A stretch of 64,000 bases of DNA from Eutrophocola sp049446715 (GCA_049446715.1 JBMTQX010000009.1:8993-72992), one strand, 5' to 3'. Positions 52,518-61,737 are shown, numbered from the stretch's first letter. Notes: generated by a model not told the origin, from the sequence alone. Numbers and translations: made by a program.

Positions 52518-54299
52518 TCAACGGGATTCCGGCGCCACGCGCAGCACTTCGTGCATGGTGGTGATGCCGGCAGCCACTTTCTGCGCCCCACTCAGGCGCA
52601 GGCTGCGCATGCCCTGCTGATACGCCTGCCGGCGCAGTTTTGGCAGATCGTCCTTGGCTTCGGAGAACTGTTGCAGCGCTTCCGAATACGGCATGACTTC
52701 ATAGATGCCCTGGCGCCCCTTGAAGCCGGTCTCCCGGCAATCCAGACAACCGACGGGGTCAAACACCTGTTTCGGTAGCGGCGCGCTCCAGGGTTTGACC
52801 ATCGCGTTCCAGACATCGACATCCGGTTCTGCCGGGCGTTTGCAATTCAGGCACAACACCCGGACCAGGCGCTGGGCCACGACACCCACCAGGGTCGCCT
52901 TGATCAGGTAGGACGGGACGCCCAGCTCCAGCAGGCGGGTGATGGCGGTGGGCGCATCGTTGGTGTGCAGTGATGACAACACCAGGTGCCCGGTCAGGGC
53001 GGCCTGGATCGCCATGTCGGCCGTTTCCAGGTTGCGGATCTCACCGATCATGATGATGTCCGGGTCCTGGCGCAGCAGCGCCTTTACGCCACTGGCAAAG
53101 GTCAGGTCGATGTTTTCCTGCACCTGCATCTGGTTGAAGCTGGATTCGACCATCTCGATCGGATCCTCGATGGTGCAGACATTCACTTCCTTGGTGGCCA
53201 GGGTTTTCAGCGTGGAATACAGCGTTGTGGTTTTGCCGCTGCCGGTCGGCCCGGTAATCAGTATGATGCCGGTCTTTTTCCCGATCATCTCCTGCCAGCG
53301 TCCCTGGTCATTGTCGTCAAAGCCGAGGTCGCCGAAGGTTTTCAGCAAGACATCGGGATCAAAGATGCGCATGACCATCTTTTCACCGAACGCTGTCGGC
53401 AACGTGGACAAGCGCAGTTCCACTTCATTGCCTTCCGGGCTCTTGGTTTTCAGGCGCCCATCCTGCGGTTTGCGTTTTTCGGCCACGTTCATGCGCCCGA
53501 GGATTTTCAGGCGACTGGTGACCGCATTAAGCACCTGCATGGGGATCTGGTAGACGGTGTACAGCACACCGTCGATGCGAAACCGGACGTTACCCACTTC
53601 GCGTCGCGGCTCTATGTGAATATCACTGGCGCGCTGTTCAAAGGCATACTGCAGTAGCCAGTCGACAATACGTACCACCCCCTGGTCATTGGCCTCGGGG
53701 TCTTTCATGTTGCCCAGCTCGAGCATCTGCTCAAGGTTGGTCAGGCCCGGTGCCCGCGAGGAACTGCCGGACTTGGCAATATCGATGGACGCTGCCAGCC
53801 GGTACAACTCTTCGGTCAGGCGTTGCAGGTCGGACGGGTTGGCCACCACGCGCTTGATGGTTTTGCGCGTGACATGTTCCAGGTCCGCTTCCCAGCTGGC
53901 GATAAACGGTTCCGCACTGGCAATGGTGACTTCCGTGGCTGATACGGCCACGGCCATTATTTTATGGCGCTGGGTGAAGGCATAGGACATCACCTGGGTC
54001 ACCTTGGCCGCATCGATGCTCAGTGGATCGATGTGGAAGTATTCCTGCCCGGACAGTTCCGCCAGAAAGCGCGTAAGGGCTTCCAGGGTCAGCTTGCTGC
54101 CGGTATGCAGCTGGTCGTCCAGGTGCTGGTCGGCGATATAGGTCAGGAGGTGGTTTTTCTGCTGGGCAGCGGTGCGGCGACGACCTGCGAGGGTATCGAG
54201 CTGTTCCTGGCAGATACGTCCGGCCTTTTCCAGTTCCCGCAGAAACGCCCCCAGTTCAAGCGGGCAATCCTGCGGCTTGGTGTGTTTGGCAACGATCAT
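52518..54299 (-). CDS. GspE/PilB-family secretion or pilus ATPase
   Basis: A 593-residue hexameric ATPase of the type II secretion/type IV pilus class. It has an N-terminal MshEN-like region (about 60-180), then DIHIEPRREVGNVRFRIDGVLY, Walker A ITGPTGSGKTTTLYS, the Asp box TIEDPIE, Walker B ALLRQDPDIIMIGEIRN, the His box LVLSSLHTNDA and a C4 zinc motif (CLNC and CLDC). No other pilus or secretion genes are adjacent; it lies 38 bases upstream of waaF on the same strand. Its assignment to pilB or gspE is not possible here. Confidence 0.88.
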   Translation of the reverse strand: MIVAKHTKPQDCPLELGAFLRELEKAGRICQEQLDTLAGRRRTAAQQKNHLLTYIADQHLDDQLHTGSKLTLEALTRFLAELSGQEYFHIDPLSIDAAKVTQVMSYAFTQRHKIMAVAVSATEVTIASAEPFIASWEADLEHVTRKTIKRVVANPSDLQRLTEELYRLAASIDIAKSGSSSRAPGLTNLEQMLELGNMKDPEANDQGVVRIVDWLLQYAFEQRASDIHIEPRREVGNVRFRIDGVLYTVYQIPMQVLNAVTSRLKILGRMNVAEKRKPQDGRLKTKSPEGNEVELRLSTLPTAFGEKMVMRIFDPDVLLKTFGDLGFDDNDQGRWQEMIGKKTGIILITGPTGSGKTTTLYSTLKTLATKEVNVCTIEDPIEMVESSFNQMQVQENIDLTFASGVKALLRQDPDIIMIGEIRNLETADMAIQAALTGHLVLSSLHTNDAPTAITRLLELGVPSYLIKATLVGVVAQRLVRVLCLNCKRPAEPDVDVWNAMVKPWSAPLPKQVFDPVGCLDCRETGFKGRQGIYEVMPYSEALQQFSEAKDDLPKLRRQAYQQGMRSLRLSGAQKVAAGITTMHEVLRVAPESR

Positions 54300-54386
54300 T
54301 CGGCGATAACTGGAATTGACTGCTCGAGGGCTTCAGGGAGGAGTGTAAAGCCCCACTTGGGAAAAACAAGCGTAACCTGGAGCTCG

Positions 54387-55352
54387 CTAGGGTGCCAGCG
54401 TACCACGCAGTTTGTTCTCGGCAGTCCGGGCTTTTGGCGAGTCCGTGAATTCCTGTTTCAGTTTACCGATGGTGGTGGATACGGTGCCGTAACGTTTCAG
54501 GCCGAAACGTCCGGCAATATCCTGCAGGGTTACGCCTGCCACTTCCTGGCACAGGTACATGGCCATCCAGCGTGGCACGTTCTTGGAACCAGGACCGCGC
54601 GCCGCTTTGAGGATGCTTTTTTCCGGCACCTTGTAATGGGCCGCCACCGCTGACACCACTTTGCTGATGGACGGACGCAGCCGCGCCTGGGCGCCTTTGG
54701 GCTTGCCACGCACCTGGTCAGGTGAGGACTTGGCCTGCATGCGTTTGCGGAAGCCTGGATCACCGAGAATGGAAAGCTGGTTTTTCTTGCCATAAAAGTG
54801 GCTCAGCTCGGCATCCACACCTTCGGCGACAAATTTTCCGTAACGCGCATTCGGTCGCGGTGCCTTGCCCATGGTGCTGAGCACCGGCTCGCGATTGAGC
54901 CAGCCGGGCGCTCGCGCCTTGTTCAGGTAAGCCGGCAGCGAGGACCACGGGTAGGTCTCCGGATTCTGGCGTGCCTGCTTCGGCAGACTGTGGAGATAGC
55001 GGGACACGCCCTGCAGGTATTTATTCGGTTGCAGGAGTACGGATTTGTAACGCGCCTTGAATACCGGGCCGCCCTCGTTGCGCATCTTCTGGAAGTTCTG
55101 CGTGTAGAGGCCATCCACCTGTCGCATGAAACGACTGAGGTTACCCTCGGGCGTGCGAATCAGCATGTGGTATTCATTTTTCAGCAGGCAGTAAGCCAGC
55201 ACATCAACATTGAGTCGCTGGGCGGCTTCAGCTACCCCGTCAAAGAAGGCCTGGTAATACCTGTTGGAGGGAAAGATGCGGTCATTGTCTTCGCCACTGT
55301 TGCTGACGTGATAGCAGGCGTCTGGAAATTCAATACGTAACGGTCGGGCCAT
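54387..55352 (-). CDS. RAYT-type Y1 transposase with DnaA-like C-terminal domain
   Basis: A 321-residue REP-associated tyrosine transposase-like protein. The Y1_Tnp domain (about 1-125) has RPLRIEFPDACYHVSNSG and the catalytic tyrosine in GLYTQNFQKM (Y83), followed by GGPVFKARYKSVLL. The HUH motif, normally NHxHLL, reads NEYHML: H60 has become Glu (codon GAA) and only H62 remains. A C-terminal helix-turn-helix of the DnaA type (about 225-305, VAAHYKVPEKSIL, LQDIAGRFGLKRYGTVSTTIGKL) suggests sequence-specific DNA binding. No terminal inverted repeats flank it. REP copies with a GTAG foot are scattered through the window. Confidence 0.85.
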   Translation of the reverse strand: MARPLRIEFPDACYHVSNSGEDNDRIFPSNRYYQAFFDGVAEAAQRLNVDVLAYCLLKNEYHMLIRTPEGNLSRFMRQVDGLYTQNFQKMRNEGGPVFKARYKSVLLQPNKYLQGVSRYLHSLPKQARQNPETYPWSSLPAYLNKARAPGWLNREPVLSTMGKAPRPNARYGKFVAEGVDAELSHFYGKKNQLSILGDPGFRKRMQAKSSPDQVRGKPKGAQARLRPSISKVVSAVAAHYKVPEKSILKAARGPGSKNVPRWMAMYLCQEVAGVTLQDIAGRFGLKRYGTVSTTIGKLKQEFTDSPKARTAENKLRGTLAP

Positions 55353-55606
55353 GGGTAATGCGGGATTCCTGATTATTATTTTAAGTGCAGACGGCAGGTG
55401 TCCGTGCAGGCACCTGGAATTTTGGCTGTGTTCTTATTCTCTTTCTGAATTTTGGTGTATCAGTGTCTTGCGATCACACAATCAACACGGGCCTGGCAGC
55501 CTTTGTCGCATCCTGCGTGCTGCGGTGAGCATTGTGGATTAATTGTGTAATAAAAGTGCAAAATTGTAGTGGATAATGTCGCGAGAAGACAGGCCAAAAT
55601 GCCGCT

Positions 55607-56572
55607 TCAGGGTTTTTCCGCGACAAAAATGGCCCGTACTGGTGCCGGGTAACCTTCAATGGTGATGGCAGGATTGTTGTGGTCCAGCGCCTCCGGCAGC
55701 GATTCGAATGTCATCCATGGCGTGGTGCGCTGCTCCTCCGGCGTGGTTTTCGCCACATTGACCAGGCGAATGTTTTTGTAACCGGCCTTCTTCAGCCACT
55801 CGTGCAGGGTCTCGCATGACGGCAAAAACCAGACGTTAGGCATGCGGGCATAGCGCCCCTGCGGCACCAGTGTCATGCCCTCCCCGCCTTCAATAACGAG
55901 TGTTTCGAGCACCAGTTCACCGCCGCGGCGCAGGCAGTCTTTCAGACCGTATAGATGATCGAACGGGGAACGGCGATGATAGAGCACGCCCATCGAGAAG
56001 ACTGTGTCGAAGGCGTTCAATCCCTCCGGCAGGTCTTCGAGCGCCAGCGGCACCACATGGACAGGCGGAGTGGCCAGAAAATGACGGATGGCCCAGTACT
56101 GCATGGTGAACAGCAAATGCGAATCCACGCCCAGGACAAAACGGGCGCCGGCGCCGGCCATGCGCCAGCAGTGATAGCCATTACCACAACCGACATCGAG
56201 CACGGTACGTCCTTCGAGGGGGGCAATATGATCCTTCAGCCGGTCCCACTTCCAGTCGGAGCGCCATTCGGTATCCATATGGATACCAAACAGTTCAAAG
56301 GGACCCTTGCGCCAGGGCTGCAACCGGAGCAGTGTCTGGCTGAGATGTTCGCGTTGGTCAGCGCTGATCTGGCTGGCCTCCCCGATTCGCACGGCATCAG
56401 TCAGCTCAAAGGAAGCCGGTACCAGCGCTGGCAGGGACTGCAATGCCTGAACCCAGCCGGCAAAATCACCATGGTTGAAGGCCGTCAGGAAATCTTGCGG
56501 TAATGCCGGGATGATTGGCGCGAGCTGGCCGTTTTCTGCCAGGCAGTCCCTGAGTTCGGCATAATCCATCAT
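55607..56572 (-). CDS. cmoB: tRNA uridine-34 carboxymethyltransferase
   Basis: Transfers the carboxymethyl group from carboxy-SAM to 5-hydroxyuridine-34 in tRNA, forming cmo5U. FGIHMDTEWRSDWKWDRLKDHIAPLEGRTVLDVGCGNGYHCWRMAGAGA and FDTVFSMGVLYHRRSPFDHLYGLKDCLRRGGELVLETLVI are CmoB signatures. The ATG at 56572 is chosen for its AGGAG ribosome binding site; it gives 321 residues. It is directly downstream of cmoA on the same strand (15 bases), so the pathway's two SAM-linked steps are together. Confidence 0.97.
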   Translation of the reverse strand: MMDYAELRDCLAENGQLAPIIPALPQDFLTAFNHGDFAGWVQALQSLPALVPASFELTDAVRIGEASQISADQREHLSQTLLRLQPWRKGPFELFGIHMDTEWRSDWKWDRLKDHIAPLEGRTVLDVGCGNGYHCWRMAGAGARFVLGVDSHLLFTMQYWAIRHFLATPPVHVVPLALEDLPEGLNAFDTVFSMGVLYHRRSPFDHLYGLKDCLRRGGELVLETLVIEGGEGMTLVPQGRYARMPNVWFLPSCETLHEWLKKAGYKNIRLVNVAKTTPEEQRTTPWMTFESLPEALDHNNPAITIEGYPAPVRAIFVAEKP

Positions 56573-56587
56573 GGGCAATGGCTCCTG

Positions 56588-57319
56588 TCAGACTGCCTTG
56601 ACGGCAACCATGGAGGCAAAGTTGAAACACTGGAACCAGACATCGAAGGACTCAAAGCCGGCTGCCTGGATGCGTCGCTCGTGCTCGCCAATGGTTTCCG
56701 GGATCAGCACTTTTTCCAGTGCGGCGCGTTTGCGGCTGATTTCCAGTCGTGAATAGCCCTGCTGCTCCTTGAAGCGATGATGCATTTCTATGAACAGGTC
56801 GTTTAGGACCGCATCCTCGAAACGGATTTTTTCCGACAGGATGAGCAGACCACCGGGTAACAGGCCGGTATAGATTTTCTGCATCAGCGCATCGCGCTGT
56901 TCTGGCTGGACAAACTGCAAGGTAAAGTTCATCACCACGATAGAGGCGTTTTCGATGGTGCTGTTGAGAATATCTTCGCACTGGACGGTTACCGGGACCT
57001 GGCCGTCTTCGGCAGCAAACACTTCCTGACAGCCCGCCACCATGGCCGGCGAATTATCAATACCGATGATTTCACAACCCGTGGCCGTGATGCTGCGACG
57101 CATGGACAGGCTGGCAGCTCCCAGCGAACAACCGAGATCGTAACAGCGGCTGTCTGGCTGAGCGTATTCAGCTGCGAGCGTGCCAATCATGGCAATGATG
57201 GTGGTGTAACCGGGCACTGAGCGATTGATCATGTCCGGAAATACCGCCACGACCTTTTCATCAAAGACAAAGTCGGTGTGCGGTATGCCGCTGGCGTAAA
57301 GAGTATCGCGGGCGGCCAA
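56588..57319 (-). CDS. cmoA: Carboxy-SAM synthase
   Basis: Makes carboxy-S-adenosyl-methionine from SAM and prephenate for CmoB. 243 residues: FVFDEKVVAVFPDMINRSVPGYTTIIAMIG, YDLGCSLGAASLSM, IGIDNSPAMV and VVMNFTLQFVQPEQRDALMQKIYTGLLPGGLLILSEKI match CmoA. The start is a TTG (57319) with GGAG seven bases upstream, two bases after the HIT gene's stop. The block reads HIT-cmoA-cmoB. Confidence 0.96.
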   Translation of the reverse strand: MAARDTLYASGIPHTDFVFDEKVVAVFPDMINRSVPGYTTIIAMIGTLAAEYAQPDSRCYDLGCSLGAASLSMRRSITATGCEIIGIDNSPAMVAGCQEVFAAEDGQVPVTVQCEDILNSTIENASIVVMNFTLQFVQPEQRDALMQKIYTGLLPGGLLILSEKIRFEDAVLNDLFIEMHHRFKEQQGYSRLEISRKRAALEKVLIPETIGEHERRIQAAGFESFDVWFQCFNFASMVAVKAV

Positions 57320-57321
57320 AA

Positions 57322-57747
57322 TCAGGCTCCGATCTCGGCCTCTTTGTATCCCTGGCCCAGTAGTGCCTCACGAATGCGCCCGGCTGTTGCTGCCAGGGCT
57401 TCAGGGCTGGCTTCGCGGGCGTTTTTGAAATCCATGTCAGCGGTGGTATCCATCGGCATCAGGTGGATATGGGTGTGGGGCACTTCGATGCCTATGATCG
57501 ATACACCGATACGCTTGCACGGCACGACTGCCTTCACGGCTTTCGCCACCTTCTGGCTGACACTGATCAGATGCCGGGCCGTGTCTTCAGGCACATCATC
57601 CCAGTGATTGACTTCTTCCTTGGGAATGACCATGCAGTGACCCTCACGGATCGGCATGATAGTCATGATGGCAATGCACAGGTCATCATCCCAGACAAAA
57701 TACCCCGGTATTTCTCCGGCAATGATCTTGGTAAAAATACTGGCCAC
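57322..57747 (-). CDS. HIT-family nucleotide-binding protein
   Basis: A 141-residue histidine-triad protein: SIFTKIIAGEIPGYFVWDDD at the start and the catalytic triad in PHTHIHLMPM (HxHxH). Members hydrolyse nucleoside phosphoramidates or AMP-lysine-type substrates. It is two bases upstream of cmoA and probably in the same operon. The exact substrate is unknown. Confidence 0.92.
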   Translation of the reverse strand: MASIFTKIIAGEIPGYFVWDDDLCIAIMTIMPIREGHCMVIPKEEVNHWDDVPEDTARHLISVSQKVAKAVKAVVPCKRIGVSIIGIEVPHTHIHLMPMDTTADMDFKNAREASPEALAATAGRIREALLGQGYKEAEIGA

Positions 57748-57829
57748 AGGCGATCCTTTATATGAACTGATTTATGCCGTGATGGGCGTTGCATCCTGCC
57801 CATGCCGGCTTTTCAAGAAGCTCCGCATT

Positions 57830-58066
57830 TTACAGCAAGGCCAGTGCGCCGTCATGACGCGCGGGGACGACACAAAAAATCCGCACGGTGGTGCAGGTTT
57901 CGGAATGCTCGCGCTTCAGCCAGAACAGGACGCTTATGGTAGCCACTTCTTCACGTATGCGATTGATGACCGGTGACATACTGAACTTGTCGATATTGCC
58001 ATCCTGCCAGGGGAAGGCGCAGACATAGGTCGCGGGTGAGTGGTTGGCATGGTCTTGATCGAACAT
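57830..58066 (-). CDS. Small hypothetical protein
   Basis: An open frame of 78 codons from the ATG at 58066, extendable to a TTG at 58138. The product (MFDQDHANHSPATY, FPWQDGNIDKFSMSP, SVLFWLKREHS) has a globular-looking composition but no recognised family. The ribosome binding site is weak. It lies alone in the 458-base space between the HIT and lrp-like genes; nothing else was seen there. It may not be a real gene. Confidence 0.4.
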   Translation of the reverse strand: MFDQDHANHSPATYVCAFPWQDGNIDKFSMSPVINRIREEVATISVLFWLKREHSETCTTVRIFCVVPARHDGALALL

Positions 58067-58205
58067 GGAAACCGATACCTGCGAACTGTTGGGCTTGATA
58101 CTACGATGCCTGATGACTGGCGCATCCCCGCCGATCAAGGTGCTTCACTAAATTACGTTATAACCAAGCCAGCCCCCGACCTCTGCCAGTGTTGGCCAGC
58201 ACACA

Positions 58206-58676
58206 TCATGAGGACTCGATCGGCAATTCCGTCTTGGCGATCACCTGGCGCAACACAAAACTGGAGTGGACATCGGACACGCCTGGCAGGGGGGTAATCT
58301 TATTCAGCAGGAAGTCCTGGTATTCCTCCATATCCTTCACCAGTACCTTTACCTGGTAGTCAGCCGACTGACCCGTAATCAGGATCAGCTCCAGCACCTG
58401 CGGATAACTTTTCAGGGTTTCCTCAAACTGGGCAAAGCGATCCGGAGTATGGCGGTCCATGCGAATTTGGATCAGCGCCAGCATCTTCAGCCCCAGTGCA
58501 GACCCGTTCACCAGCGCCACATACTTGTTGATGATGCCCGCCTCCTCCAGCTGCCTAACCCGTCGCAGGCAGGGTGAGGGTGACAACCCCACCTTTTCTG
58601 CCAGGTCCTGGTTGCTGATGCGGCCGTCTTCCTGCAGCACCTGCAAGATGCCACGATCCATTCTGTCGAGTTCCAT
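58206..58676 (-). CDS. Lrp/AsnC-family transcriptional regulator
   Basis: A 156-residue feast/famine regulator. The N-terminal helix-turn-helix is about 1-60 (LDRMDRGILQVLQEDGRISNQDLAEKVGLSPSPCLRRVRQLEEAGII). The C-terminal RAM ligand-binding domain (ALIQIRMD, ILITGQSADYQVKVLVKDMEEYQDFL, LPGVSDVHSSFVLRQVI) senses amino acids in known members. It is divergent from leuA across 179 bases of AT-rich sequence, suggesting control of leucine synthesis. Confidence 0.92.
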   Translation of the reverse strand: MELDRMDRGILQVLQEDGRISNQDLAEKVGLSPSPCLRRVRQLEEAGIINKYVALVNGSALGLKMLALIQIRMDRHTPDRFAQFEETLKSYPQVLELILITGQSADYQVKVLVKDMEEYQDFLLNKITPLPGVSDVHSSFVLRQVIAKTELPIESS

Positions 58677-58759
58677 GCTGCTGCCCCGATTCTGCTATTT
58701 TGAGCTTAAACGGCATTATATGCCTTTTAAATTATATTTATAGCTATATATTGCCAATA

Positions 58760-58814
58760 TTGTGTTTTTTATGGCGATATTCGCAATATTTTTTCGCCAG
58801 GCTTCCTGTACACT
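58760..58814 (+). promoter_or_regulatory. leuA promoter region with AATATT palindromes
   Basis: TGCCAATATTGTG and CGATATTCGCAATATT are AT-rich near-palindromes in the divergent lrp-like/leuA gap, consistent with Lrp-type binding sites. A -10-like TACACT at 58809-58814 lies about 40 bases before the leuA start. Confidence 0.4.
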
Positions 58815-58855
58815 ACACGCCCTGTTCAGCACCATTGTGACCAATAAGGATTTCC

Positions 58856-60526
58856 GTGAAACGTTACGACCCCAGCAAGTACAAGGCATTCACTCGCGTC
58901 GCCCTGCCCGACCGCACCTGGCCGGACAAGGTCATCACGCAGGCACCGACCTGGTGTAGCGTGGATCTGCGTGACGGCAACCAGGCTCTGATCGAGCCCA
59001 TGTCTGTCGCCCAGAAAAAGAAGATGTTTGCCCTGCTGGTTGATGTGGGCTTCAAGGAAATCGAGGTTGGATTTCCGGCTGCCTCGCAGCCGGACTTCGA
59101 CTTCGTACGCTGGCTCATCGAAGAAGACCAGGTACCCGAGGATGTCACCATTCAGGTGCTGACCCAGGCCCGCAAGGAACTCATCGAGCGCACTTACGAA
59201 TCCCTGAAAGGCGCCAGGCGCGCCATCGTGCACCTGTACAATTCCACGTCCACCGTGCAACGCGAGAAGGTATTCAAGCTCGACAAGGAAGGCATCAAGG
59301 CAATCGCCGTCAACGGTGCGAGGGAAGTCTTGCGCTGCGCCCAGGCCGCGCCGGAAACCGACTGGCGTTTTCAGTATTCCCCGGAAAGCTTCACCGGCAC
59401 GGAAATGGAATACGCCGTGTACGTGTGCGATGCCGTCAATGACGTCTGGCAACCGACGCCCGAGCGCAAGGTCATCATCAACCTGCCGGCAACCGTCGAA
59501 ATGGCAACGCCGAACGTTTATGCCGACCAGATCGAGTGGTTCTGCCGCCAGGTAAAAAACCGCGACAGCATCATCCTCAGCCTGCATACCCACAATGACC
59601 GCGGCTGTGGTGTGGCGGCTTCCGAACTCGGCATGATGGCCGGCGCGGATCGCGTCGAGGGCACCTTGCTGGGCAACGGCGAGCGTACCGGCAACCTCGA
59701 CATCGTGGTCATGGGCATGAACATGTACAGCCAGGGCATCGACCCGATGCTGGACTTCAGCGATATGGATCGCATCTGCGCGGTCGTCAAGGAATGTACA
59801 CAGATCGAGGTACATCCCCGCCAGCCCTATGCCGGCAGCCTGGTATTTACCGCGTTTTCCGGCAGTCACCAGGATGCCATCAAGAAATGCCTCGACCTTT
59901 ATAAAGAGGGCGACACCTGGGAAATTGCCTACCTGCCCATCGACCCGCGCGATGTCGGCCGCACCTACCAGGACGTCATTCGTGTTAACAGCCAGTCCGG
60001 CAAGGGTGGCGTAGCGTATGTCATGGATTCCAAGTACGGCTTCCAGCTGCCGCGCTGGCTGCAGATCGAGTTCAGCCGCGTGGTGCAGAAGGCCGCCGAG
60101 GACACCGGGCAGGAAATTGCGCCGGACCAGATCTGGGAACTGTTCCAGACCCATTACCTGAACCTGCCGTCTCCCCTGCTGCTGAAAACCTTCTCTATCG
60201 AGAAGGCCAAGCATGAAACCATCAGCGGCGTGATCGAACTGGATGGCCAGGAGTTCCAGGTCAACGGTACCGGTAACGGCATGCTCGATGCTTTCGTGAA
60301 TGCCATGGAAAAAACCTTCGGCATTGAGCTGCAGATTCTCGAGTATGGCGAGCATGCCCTGAGCCAAAGCACCAGTGCCGATGCTGTCACCTACCTGCAA
60401 TTGAAATATGACGGCAAGCGCTATACCGGCATTGCTATTGATGAAGACATCGTGACCTCGTCGGTGAATGCCCTGCTCAATGCCGTAAGCCAGGTCATGC
60501 ATGCCCGTCGCCAGGAAGCTTTCTGA
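58856..60526 (+). CDS. leuA: 2-isopropylmalate synthase
   Basis: First committed enzyme of leucine synthesis, condensing acetyl-CoA and 2-oxoisovalerate. 556 residues, the longer form (starting MKRYDPSKYKAFTRVALPDRTWP). The HMGL-like catalytic barrel has SVDLRDGNQALIEPM with metal ligands and LHTHNDRGCGVAASELGMMAGADRVEGTLLGNGERTGN. The C-terminal LeuA dimer/leucine-feedback domain is about 430-556. The start is GTG with AAGGA five bases upstream. It is divergent from the Lrp-like regulator. Confidence 0.97.
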   Translation: MKRYDPSKYKAFTRVALPDRTWPDKVITQAPTWCSVDLRDGNQALIEPMSVAQKKKMFALLVDVGFKEIEVGFPAASQPDFDFVRWLIEEDQVPEDVTIQVLTQARKELIERTYESLKGARRAIVHLYNSTSTVQREKVFKLDKEGIKAIAVNGAREVLRCAQAAPETDWRFQYSPESFTGTEMEYAVYVCDAVNDVWQPTPERKVIINLPATVEMATPNVYADQIEWFCRQVKNRDSIILSLHTHNDRGCGVAASELGMMAGADRVEGTLLGNGERTGNLDIVVMGMNMYSQGIDPMLDFSDMDRICAVVKECTQIEVHPRQPYAGSLVFTAFSGSHQDAIKKCLDLYKEGDTWEIAYLPIDPRDVGRTYQDVIRVNSQSGKGGVAYVMDSKYGFQLPRWLQIEFSRVVQKAAEDTGQEIAPDQIWELFQTHYLNLPSPLLLKTFSIEKAKHETISGVIELDGQEFQVNGTGNGMLDAFVNAMEKTFGIELQILEYGEHALSQSTSADAVTYLQLKYDGKRYTGIAIDEDIVTSSVNALLNAVSQVMHARRQEAF

Positions 60527-60565
60527 TACCCAACCGGCATTTACCCGCTTGCTATCCTGACCTCA

Positions 60566-60592
60566 CGGCAGGCTTGTGACCCGAGCCTGCCG
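60566..60592 (+). terminator. Stem-loop downstream of leuA
   Basis: CGGCAGGCT (60566-60574) pairs with AGCCTGCCG (60584-60592), a perfect 9-bp stem with a 9-base loop, 40 bases after the leuA stop. There is no T run, so termination strength is uncertain. Confidence 0.5.
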
Positions 60593-60778
60593 CTTGCCTC
60601 AGAAATTTTCACGCCAGGTGCGCAAAGTGATTGAGTACAGATTTTCTTTGCTCTACTATTTTTGATGTTGGATGCGAAGCCTGTTCACCGGCAAGGTGAG
60701 CCATGCAACGGATTGGAAAATCCCTGACCACGACACGCTGCCTACGAGAGTCTGAGAGCCATCACCACAGTCGCCACA

Positions 60779-61003
60779 ATGGAAGACCCCGCCGCCGCAC
60801 TGCAATTATTGAAACTCCTGAACACGCCGATGCCCTTTGGCAAATACCAGGGCCGCATGATTATCGATCTCCCGGAAGCCTACCTGCTGTGGTTCCGGCG
60901 CAAAGGCTTTCCCCGCGGCGAGATTGGCACCTTGCTGGAACTGGCCCTCGAAATAGAGCTTCAGGGCAGCAAATCTCTAGTTAAACCCCTTAAAAATGCC
61001 TGA
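60779..61003 (+). CDS. DUF3820-family small protein
   Basis: A 74-residue protein containing MPFGKYQGRMIIDLPEAYLLWFRRKGFPRGEIGTLLELALEIE, the DUF3820 signature. Homologues are sometimes annotated as quorum-sensing-regulated virulence factors, but no mechanism is established. Its last eight bases overlap the start of the YgjP-like gene, so the two are probably co-translated. The 252 bases before it hold the leuA stem-loop only. Confidence 0.85.
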   Translation: MEDPAAALQLLKLLNTPMPFGKYQGRMIIDLPEAYLLWFRRKGFPRGEIGTLLELALEIELQGSKSLVKPLKNA

Positions 61004-61706
61004 TATTTGCAATCTAAACTCCACTTTACCCTTTAATTTTGACGTTCAACGTCAAAATCGAAAATCTCTGGTTGTTTATATCAAAAGTGGGAAAGTTGAG
61101 GTCAGAGCGCCCCGTTTTGCCTCCGGCAAGTGGATAAATGAATTCGTCTCATCCCAGGCAGACTGGATCATGGGGGAACTTGCCCGCCAGAAACGCCAGT
61201 TTCGCCAGCGCCTGGTCATCGCGGACGGCCGCGAATTCCTGTTCTTGGGCCGCCCCCGGACTATCGTGGTGCTGGTGGGTCCCCAGCAGGAAGTGCGCCT
61301 GACCCGGGATTTCCTGTTCATCTATACCCGCAGGAATACCCCGGAAAAACTTGAGAAAATGTTCAACGACTGGCTCAAGGACAAGGCCATGGAACACATG
61401 ACCGTGGAGACCCTGAAGGTAGCCCGGCGTCTCGGGCTGCGCCACAAGCTCAAAGAAGTGAAGTACCGCAAGACCCGGTCCAAGTGGGGACACTGCTGCC
61501 AGGACGGCACCATCCAGTACAACTACCTGGCCATGATGGCGCCGCGGGAAGTGATCAACTACCTCATCGTGCACGAGGTCAGTCACCTGAAGCACATGGA
61601 CCATTCGAAACGTTTCTGGGATACCGTGGCGAGCATCTGTCCGAACTTCAAGCGTTATCGTGACTGGTTGGGCGACAACGGACACCGGTTCTGGAGCCGG
61701 GCCTGA
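60996..61706 (+). CDS. YgjP-like zinc metallopeptidase (DUF45/M48-related)
   Basis: A 236-residue protein with the YgjP/DUF45 zinc motif HEVSHLKHMDHSKRFW (HExxH plus a downstream His) at about 191-206. It is preceded by the conserved RKTRSKWGHCCQDGTIQYNYLAMMAP and an N-terminal beta-rich domain (SLVVYIKSGKVEVRAP). Predicted cytoplasmic; the physiological substrate is unknown. Its ATG overlaps the DUF3820 gene. Confidence 0.88.
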   Translation: MPDICNLNSTLPFNFDVQRQNRKSLVVYIKSGKVEVRAPRFASGKWINEFVSSQADWIMGELARQKRQFRQRLVIADGREFLFLGRPRTIVVLVGPQQEVRLTRDFLFIYTRRNTPEKLEKMFNDWLKDKAMEHMTVETLKVARRLGLRHKLKEVKYRKTRSKWGHCCQDGTIQYNYLAMMAPREVINYLIVHEVSHLKHMDHSKRFWDTVASICPNFKRYRDWLGDNGHRFWSRA

Positions 61707-61737
61707 TTGGCGGCTTAGCCCGAACCCCGAATGATTT

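Noticed and set aside
57656..57976. 106-codon plus-strand ORF near the HIT gene
   Set aside because: Partly antisense to the HIT gene and unlike any family; the minus-strand small ORF was kept instead at low confidence.
58826..60502. 558-codon minus-strand ORF opposite leuA
   Set aside because: Exactly mirrors leuA, has no family resemblance and a typical antisense composition.
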